This document shows positions 58,555 through 64,000 of a stretch of DNA of 64,000 bases, in pieces; the stretch's first letter is position 1; each line of letters starts with the position of its first letter. Under the pieces are notes generated by a model, which was not told the DNA's origin, did not search any database, and saw nothing but the letters and a program-made list of their open reading frames with translations. Source of the DNA: Streptomyces zingiberis (GTDB lineage: Bacteria; Actinomycetota; Actinomycetes; Streptomycetales; Streptomycetaceae); assembly GCF_012034935.1 (NCBI RefSeq), contig NZ_JAATEN010000009.1, forward strand, positions 124,001 to 188,000. The letters are read 5' to 3'. A program made the position numbers and the translations under genes.

Positions 58555-60153
58555 ATGGGAACCGCAGCGCGTGGCGGCGCCAACCTCGGCCTGGGCAGCT
58601 GGCCCGCCCGGCGCGCCCGCATCTCGCCCGACCGCACCGCCCTGACCGGACACGACCGCACCCTCAGCTACGCCGGGCTGGCCGACCGCACCGCACGGCT
58701 GGCCGGTGCCCTGGCCCGGCTCGGGGTCCGGCCCGGCGACCGCGTGGCCCAGCTGGGGGTCAACGCGGTGAGCGTCTTCGAGACCTTCTTCGCCACCTGG
58801 CTGCTCGGCGCGGTCGCCGTCCCCCTCAACCACCGTCTCTCCGGCCCGGAGATCCGCTACATGCTGGCGGACTCCGGAGCCGCGGCACTGGTGCACAGTC
58901 CCGACGCCGACGCCCTGGTCGCCGCCGCCTCCCCGCTCCCCGCGGAGGTGCGGCGCGTCGTCACCGTCGGCCACCCCGGGAGCGGACCGGCCGGCGGGCT
59001 CGACTACGAGACGGAGATCGCGGCCGGCCCCGCGCTCGACCCCCCGCCCCCGGTCGCCCTCGACGACCCGGCCCTCCTCCTCTACACCTCCGGTACCACC
59101 GGGCGGCCGAAGGCGGCGGTGCTCACCCACGCCAACCTCACCTGGAACACCGTCAACCAACTCGCCCACCTCGACATCCTCGGCGGCGACCGGGTGCTCT
59201 GCATCGCGCCGCTCTTCCACGCCGTGGGCCTGGGGCAGATCACGCTTCCCACGCTCTTCAAGGGCGGCAGCGTGGAACCGGTGCCCCGCTTCGACCCCGG
59301 CGCGCTGCTGGCCCGCATCGGCGAGGCGCGGATCACCGGCTTCTCGGCCGTTCCCACCATGCTGCAGATGCTCTGCGAGCACCCCGCCTGGGAGACCGCC
59401 GACCTCACCTCCCTCACCACCGTCGTCTACGGCGGCTCCCCGGTACAGGAGCGCGTGGCGCGGGCCTGGCTCGACCGCGGGGTGCGGGTGCGCCAGGGGT
59501 ACGGCATGACCGAGGCCGCCCCGGGCGTGTGCATGGAACCCGCCGAACCGGCGGAACCGGGTGACCAGGCGCCCGGCGGTGTCCTCTCCGCCGGCGTACC
59601 GCACTTCTTCACCGACCTGGCCGCGTACCGCGACGGCCACCCCGCCCCGCTCACCGGCGAACCCGCCGAGCTGCTCGTCCGCGGGCCGCACGTCTTCCCC
59701 GGCTACTGGAACCGTCCCGGCGAGACCGCCGAGGCGTTCACCGGCGACGCGTGGTTCCGCACCGGCGACGTGCTGCGCGTGGACGGCGAGGGCCGGGCCC
59801 ATGTGGTCGACCGCGTGAAGGACATGATCATCTCAGGCGGGGAGAACGTCTACCCGGCCGAGGTCGAGGCCGTCATCCACCAGCTCGACGAGGTGGTGAC
59901 CGCCGCCGTCGTCGGCGTCCCCGACCCCCGGTGGGGCGAGGTGGGCGTCGCCTACGTCGAACTGCGCGAGGGCGCCCGCCTCACCGAGGAGGCGCTCCGC
60001 GCCCATCTGGCGGGCCGGCTCGCCAGGTACAAGATCCCCCGGCACCTGGTCTTCGTCCCCGGACTGCCGGCCAACGCCACCGGCAAGATCCGCCGCGTGG
60101 AGCTGCGGCAGCGAGCCGCGGAGACGTTCCCCACCCCGGAAGGACCCCGATGA
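58555..60153 (+). CDS. acyl-CoA synthetase (AMP-forming), carboxylic acid-CoA ligase
   Basis: A 532-residue ANL-superfamily ligase that activates an acid to its CoA thioester. Adenylation motifs: LLYTSGTTGRPKAAVLTHAN (A3 region, about 176-195), YGMTEAAPG (A5), WFRTGDVLRVDGEGR (A7), VDRVKDMIISGGENVYPAEV (A8) and NATGKIRRVEL (A10, with the catalytic Lys). It is of medium/long-chain or aromatic-acid type; the substrate is not readable from the motifs. GGAGGGA lies about 4 bases before the ATG. It is the first gene of a five-gene run with 4-base stop/start overlaps. Confidence 0.92.
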   Translation: MGTAARGGANLGLGSWPARRARISPDRTALTGHDRTLSYAGLADRTARLAGALARLGVRPGDRVAQLGVNAVSVFETFFATWLLGAVAVPLNHRLSGPEIRYMLADSGAAALVHSPDADALVAAASPLPAEVRRVVTVGHPGSGPAGGLDYETEIAAGPALDPPPPVALDDPALLLYTSGTTGRPKAAVLTHANLTWNTVNQLAHLDILGGDRVLCIAPLFHAVGLGQITLPTLFKGGSVEPVPRFDPGALLARIGEARITGFSAVPTMLQMLCEHPAWETADLTSLTTVVYGGSPVQERVARAWLDRGVRVRQGYGMTEAAPGVCMEPAEPAEPGDQAPGGVLSAGVPHFFTDLAAYRDGHPAPLTGEPAELLVRGPHVFPGYWNRPGETAEAFTGDAWFRTGDVLRVDGEGRAHVVDRVKDMIISGGENVYPAEVEAVIHQLDEVVTAAVVGVPDPRWGEVGVAYVELREGARLTEEALRAHLAGRLARYKIPRHLVFVPGLPANATGKIRRVELRQRAAETFPTPEGPR

Positions 60154-60971
60154 CCCACCCCCGCCCCCGGCCGACCGGCGACTCCGTGCCCCTGCCGCCG
60201 TCCCTGCGGTGGGAGCGGCAGGGAGAGCACGGGGAGATCGCCGTGCTCCGCATCTCCCGCCCCGAGAAGCGCAACGCCCTGGACGACCCGACCGTCCTGG
60301 GGCTGGAGGCGTTCTTCACCGACCCCCCCGAGGGGGTGCGCGCCGTCGTCCTGGACGCGGACGGCGACCACTTCAGCGCCGGGCTCGACCTGGCCGAACT
60401 GGTGGAGCGGGACGCCTTCCGGAGTCTGGAGCACTCCCGGATGTGGCACCGCGCCTTCGAACGCGTCGAACGCGGCCGCGTCCCCGTCGTCTCCGTCCTC
60501 AAGGGCGCCGTGATCGGCGGCGGCCTGGAACTGGCCTGCGCCACCCACATCAGGGTCGCCGAGACCGGCGCCTACTACGCCCTCCCCGAGGGCCGGCACG
60601 GGCTGTTCACCGGCGGCGGCGCGGCCGTCCGGCTGCCCCGGCTGATCGGCGCCCACCGCATGGCCGACATGATGCTCACCGGCCGGGCCCTCGACGCCGA
60701 GGAGGGACACCGGCTCGGTGTCTCGCAGTACCTGGTGGCGCCGGGGGAGGGGACCGCCCGCGCGCTGGAACTCGCCGCCACCATCGCCCGGAACTCCCCG
60801 GTCACCAACTTCGCCGTGCTCCAGGCCCTGCCCCGGATCGCCGAGGCCGGTCCCGACGAGGGATCACTCCTGGAATCGCTGATGGCGGCGGCCGCCTCCG
60901 CGACCCCCGAGGCACAGGACCGGATGCGCGCGTTCCTCGACGGCCGGGCGCGGAAGGCGGGGCGGCCGTGA
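60150..60971 (+). CDS. enoyl-CoA hydratase/isomerase (crotonase) family enzyme
   Basis: A 273-residue crotonase. The CoA oxyanion-hole segments are FSAGLDLAELVE and KGAVIGGGLELACATHIRVA, and EKRNALDDPTVLGLEAFF opens the fold. The position of the usual catalytic Glu in the second motif is partly altered (GAVIGGGLELA, then ALPEGRHGLF). It may hydrate, isomerise or retro-aldol-cleave the acyl-CoA produced by the upstream ligase. The ATG overlaps the ligase stop (ATGA). Confidence 0.9.
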   Translation: MTHPRPRPTGDSVPLPPSLRWERQGEHGEIAVLRISRPEKRNALDDPTVLGLEAFFTDPPEGVRAVVLDADGDHFSAGLDLAELVERDAFRSLEHSRMWHRAFERVERGRVPVVSVLKGAVIGGGLELACATHIRVAETGAYYALPEGRHGLFTGGGAAVRLPRLIGAHRMADMMLTGRALDAEEGHRLGVSQYLVAPGEGTARALELAATIARNSPVTNFAVLQALPRIAEAGPDEGSLLESLMAAAASATPEAQDRMRAFLDGRARKAGRP

Positions 60972-62938
60972 CGGCCCCCGAGGTGCTGCGGGCCCCCGCC
61001 CCCGACTGGCGGGAGACCACCGAGCTCGGCCGCCACCTGCGGTTCCTCGCGGAGGTACGCGGCCTGAGCTTCTCCTCCTACGCCGAGCTCCACCGCTGGT
61101 CGGTGACGGACCTGGCGGGATTCTGGTCCTCCCTGAGCGACGCCTTCGGCGTGCGCTTCACCACCCCCGCCGAACGGGTGCTCGGCCGCCGGGAGATGCC
61201 CGGCGCCGAGTGGTTCCCGGGGGCGACCCTCAACTACGCCGAGCACGCCCTGCGCGGCGCCGGCTCCGGCGACGGTGAGACCGCCCTGCTGGCCCACTCG
61301 CAGACCCGCCCGGCCACCGCGCTCACCTGGGGCGAGCTGCGTGACCAGGTCGCCCGGGCCCGCGCCGGTCTGCGGCGGCTGGGCGTCCGGCCCGGCGACC
61401 GTGTCGCGGCCTACCTGCCGAACATCCCCGAGACGGTGGTCGCCTTCCTCGCCACCGCGAGCCTCGGCGCGGTCTGGGCGAGCTGCGCCCCGGAGTTCGG
61501 CGCCCGCGGGGTCGTGGACCGCTTCGCCCAGATCGAGCCGGCGGTGCTGCTGGCCGTCCCCGGCTACCGCTACGGCGTCCGCGACATCGACCGCCGGACC
61601 GAGGTCGCCGCCGTCCGGGCCGCGCTCCCCACGGTGCGCCACGTCGTCTCCGTGGACTACGGTCCCGGCGCGCTGCCGGACACCGTCCGGTGGGAGGAAC
61701 TGCTCGCCGGCGCCCCCGAGCCCGGCTGCGAGCCGGTGCCCTTCGCCCACCCCCTGTACGTGCTCTTCTCCTCCGGTACCACCGGCCGCCCCAAGCCGAT
61801 CGTCCACGGGCACGGCGGCATCCTCCTGGAACATCTGAAGAACCACGCCCTCAGCTGGGACCTGCGCCGCGGCGACCGCCTCCTGTGGTACACCACCACG
61901 GCCTGGATGATGTGGAACGCCCTGGTCTCCGCGCTGCTCGTGGGGGCCGCTCCGGTCCTCGCCGACGGCAACCCCCTCCACCCCGGCCTGGACGCGCAGT
62001 GGGAACTGGCCGCGGGCACCGGGGCCACCCTGATGGGCGCCAGCCCCGGGTTCCTCATGGCCTGCCGCCGCGAAGGGCTCACACCGGCGCGCGACCACGA
62101 TCTGAGCCGCGTCCGCCAGATCGGCGCCGCCGGCAGCCCGCTGCCGGCCGAGGGATACCGCTGGGTCGCCGGGGAGTTCGGGCCGGGAGTGCTGCTCAAC
62201 GTCGGCAGCGGCGGCACCGACGTGTGTTCCGGCATCGTGCAGGGCGGGCCCTGGCAGCCCGTGGTGGCGGGAGAGATATCCGGCCCCGCCCTCGGGGTCG
62301 CGGCCACGGCCTTCGACGAGGACGGCCGGGAGGTCACCGGCGCCCTCGGCGAACTGGTGATCACCGAGCCGATGCCGTCCATGCCGGTGGCCTTCTGGGG
62401 CGACACCGACGGCTCCCGCTACCGCTCCGCCTACTTCGACCGTTACCCGGGCGTCTGGCGCCACGGCGACTGGGTGCGCTTCTCCGCCGAGGACAGCTGC
62501 GTCGTGGCCGGCCGCTCCGACGCCACCTTGAACCGGGGCGGGGTCCGGCTGGGCACCGCCGAGTTCTACCGCGTCGTCGAGGAACTCCCCGAGGTCGAGG
62601 ACAGCCTGGTGGTGCACCTGGAGGACCCGGCCGGCGGCAACGGCGAACTCCTGCTCTACGTCGTCGTCCGGGAACCGGCCCGGCTCGACGACACGCTGCG
62701 CGAGACGATCACCCGGTCACTGCGCGGGGCCCTGTCACCCCGCCACGTCCCGGACACCGTCGCCGCCGTACCGGCCGTGCCGCGCAACCGCACCGGCAAG
62801 AAACTCGAACTGCCCGTCAAACGCATCCTCCAGGGAGCCCCGCCGCACGAGGTGGCGGAACGGGACGCGCTGGCGGACCCGGCCGCACTGGACGCCTTCG
62901 CCGCCCACGCCGCCGCCCGTCGCGGGGGTGCCCGGTGA
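60968..62938 (+). CDS. acetoacetyl-CoA synthetase-like ligase
   Basis: A 656-residue AMP-forming ligase with the AacS layout: an N-terminal FWSSLSDAFGVRF cap, GAEWFPGATLNYAEHAL, VLFSSGTTGRPKPIVHGHGG (about 265-284), WYTTTAWMMWNALVSALLVG, NVGSGGTDVCSG, HGDWVRFSAEDSCVVAGRSD and RNRTGKKLELPVK. AacS activates acetoacetate to acetoacetyl-CoA, but relatives take other beta-keto or short acids. The GTG start overlaps the crotonase stop (GTGA). Its presence beside beta-oxidation-like enzymes suggests salvage of a keto-acid. Confidence 0.91.
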   Translation: MTAPEVLRAPAPDWRETTELGRHLRFLAEVRGLSFSSYAELHRWSVTDLAGFWSSLSDAFGVRFTTPAERVLGRREMPGAEWFPGATLNYAEHALRGAGSGDGETALLAHSQTRPATALTWGELRDQVARARAGLRRLGVRPGDRVAAYLPNIPETVVAFLATASLGAVWASCAPEFGARGVVDRFAQIEPAVLLAVPGYRYGVRDIDRRTEVAAVRAALPTVRHVVSVDYGPGALPDTVRWEELLAGAPEPGCEPVPFAHPLYVLFSSGTTGRPKPIVHGHGGILLEHLKNHALSWDLRRGDRLLWYTTTAWMMWNALVSALLVGAAPVLADGNPLHPGLDAQWELAAGTGATLMGASPGFLMACRREGLTPARDHDLSRVRQIGAAGSPLPAEGYRWVAGEFGPGVLLNVGSGGTDVCSGIVQGGPWQPVVAGEISGPALGVAATAFDEDGREVTGALGELVITEPMPSMPVAFWGDTDGSRYRSAYFDRYPGVWRHGDWVRFSAEDSCVVAGRSDATLNRGGVRLGTAEFYRVVEELPEVEDSLVVHLEDPAGGNGELLLYVVVREPARLDDTLRETITRSLRGALSPRHVPDTVAAVPAVPRNRTGKKLELPVKRILQGAPPHEVAERDALADPAALDAFAAHAAARRGGAR

Positions 62939-63879
62939 CGGCCGCGGGCATCGCCCGGGTGGCCGTCGTCGGCACCGGCGTCATCGGCGCCGGCTGGGCC
63001 GCGCACTTCCTCGCCCACGGCCTGGACGTCGCCGCCGCGGACCCCGCGCCCGGCGCCGAGGAACGGCTGCGCGCCGACGTCGCCGCGCACTGGCCCGCCG
63101 TCAGCCGCCTCGGCCTGGCGCCGGGCGCCTCCCCGGACCGGCTGACGTTCACCGCCGACCCCGCCGCCGCGGCCGCCGGCGCCGACTTCGTCCAGGAGAA
63201 CGGGCCCGAGCGGGAGGACCTCAAGCAGGCCCTCTTCGCCGAACTGGACGCCGCCGCCCGGCCCGGCGTCCCCCTGGCCAGCTCCACCTCGGGCCTGGCC
63301 GCCACGGCGATCGCCCGCGGCTGCGCGCGCCACCCCGAGCGCGTCCTGGTCGCGCACCCCTTCAACCCCGCGCACCTCATCCCCCTGGTGGAGGTGGTGC
63401 CCGGCGAGCGGACGGACGAGGAGACCACCCTGCGCGCTCTCGCCCTCTATACCGCCACCGGCAAGAAACCCATCCGTCTCCGCCAGGAGCTGCCCGGGCA
63501 CGTCGCCAACCGGCTCCAGGCCGCGCTGTGGCGGGAGGCCTACTCGCTCGTCGACCGTGGCGTGGCCACCGTCCGCGACATCGACACCGCCGTCGCGCAC
63601 GGCCCCGGGCTGCGCTGGGCCCTGCTCGGCCCGCTGGCCAACCAGCATCTCTCCGGCGGCCCCGGCGGGCTCGCCCACGTCCTGGAACACCTCGGCCCGC
63701 CCACCGAGGCCTGGTGGCGGGACCTGGGCGACCCGTCCCTCACCCCCGCGCTGGTGGCGAAACTCGTCGCCGGGGTGGAGGAGGAACTCGCGGGGCTCCC
63801 GCACGACGAACTCGTCGCACGCCGCGACGCCCTGCTGCACCTCCTGCTCACCGCCAAGGCGGACAGCGACCTGCCCTGA
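62935..63879 (+). CDS. 3-hydroxyacyl-CoA / carnitine dehydrogenase family
   Basis: A 314-residue NAD-dependent dehydrogenase. The Rossmann motif is VAVVGTGVIGAGWAAHFLAH. It has FVQENGPEREDLKQALFAEL and SSTSGLAATAIARGCARHPE, then AHPFNPAHLIPLVEVVPGER with the catalytic His, and a C-terminal helical domain with HVANRLQAALWREAYSLVD. This style is closest to L-carnitine dehydrogenase and lambda-crystallin-type L-gulonate dehydrogenases, next to true 3-hydroxyacyl-CoA dehydrogenases. GTG start overlapping the previous stop (GTGA). Confidence 0.9.
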   Translation: MTAAGIARVAVVGTGVIGAGWAAHFLAHGLDVAAADPAPGAEERLRADVAAHWPAVSRLGLAPGASPDRLTFTADPAAAAAGADFVQENGPEREDLKQALFAELDAAARPGVPLASSTSGLAATAIARGCARHPERVLVAHPFNPAHLIPLVEVVPGERTDEETTLRALALYTATGKKPIRLRQELPGHVANRLQAALWREAYSLVDRGVATVRDIDTAVAHGPGLRWALLGPLANQHLSGGPGGLAHVLEHLGPPTEAWWRDLGDPSLTPALVAKLVAGVEEELAGLPHDELVARRDALLHLLLTAKADSDLP

Positions 63880-63920
63880 ATCGCCCCGGACCGCTCACCC
63901 CACCCGCACGGAAGGCCCGC

Positions 63921-64000
63921 ATGGATCTCGACGCGCTCGACGCCATCGACACCCACGTCCACGTCGAGCAGGACGGCCACGGCCGCCGCGCCCTGGACCA
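63921..64000 (+). CDS. amidohydrolase family protein, 5' end only
   Basis: The window ends inside this gene. The 26 visible residues begin MDLDALDAIDTHVHVEQDGH. The I-D-T-H-x-H motif is the first metal-binding element of the amidohydrolase-2 superfamily. The ATG is preceded by GGAAGG. It follows the dehydrogenase gene by 41 bases and is probably cotranscribed. In actinobacterial hydroxycinnamate clusters similar hydrolases cleave the thioester intermediate, which fits the context, but the substrate is unknown. Confidence 0.7.
   Translation, partial: MDLDALDAIDTHVHVEQDGHGRRALD

Overview
The window is chromosomal DNA of a high-GC actinobacterium, almost certainly a Streptomyces or close relative. 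Base composition is extremely GC-rich, GTG starts are frequent, and the gene content is typical: SpoIIE-type phosphatases, a TerD protein, a BlaI-like regulator, a P450-ferredoxin pair, DUF2267 and PRC-barrel stress proteins, and a DUF6411-like small membrane protein. I see no tRNA, rRNA, CRISPR array, insertion sequence or prophage. Both ends cut genes: a membrane protein at the left and an amidohydrolase at the right.

Left part (1-17 kb): a partial membrane protein and a secreted SH3-like protein precede a cobalamin riboswitch and the cobalt importer operon cbiMNQO. Then come a secreted calcium-type PI-PLC, a serine protease gene broken by one extra G in a G run, and an aldarate module (IclR regulator divergent from an SSS transporter, kdgD and gudD). 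A small stress island follows: hsp20, two DUF2267 paralogues, a PRC-barrel protein and a two-helix membrane peptide.

Middle (17-45 kb): an ATP-grasp ligase coupled to a CocE-type hydrolase, an aldo-keto reductase, an SDR/DUF2867 protein, a decayed DUF4383 gene, a STAS protein without the usual phosphorylatable serine, an S4 RNA-binding protein, an SMR transporter, an isolated siderophore-type N-monooxygenase, an orphan ctaD, a GAF/PAS/SpoIIE phosphatase, TerD, BlaI, an NlpC/P60 hydrolase, the P450-ferredoxin pair, a MarR/MHS-transporter pair and a site-2 protease.

Right part (45-64 kb): a membrane-anchored Mrr-like nuclease, a LysR/NTF2 pair, and a translationally coupled pair of a PAS/GAF/SpoIIE phosphatase and a B12-binding protein with the CarH photoreceptor residues but no DNA-binding domain. 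These are followed by an aromatic-type aldehyde dehydrogenase, surface glycan genes (GT2, GtrA, large membrane protein), a YihY protein, and a MarR-controlled, tightly overlapping CoA-catabolic operon (acyl-CoA ligase, crotonase, acetoacetyl-CoA synthetase-like ligase, 3-hydroxyacyl-CoA dehydrogenase, amidohydrolase).

The candidate for an undescribed system is the coupled phosphatase/B12-domain pair (47859-50713), which looks like light- or B12-controlled partner switching. The ATP-grasp/CocE pair is the second candidate. The cobalt importer could support the first through cofactor supply, but that link is only inference.
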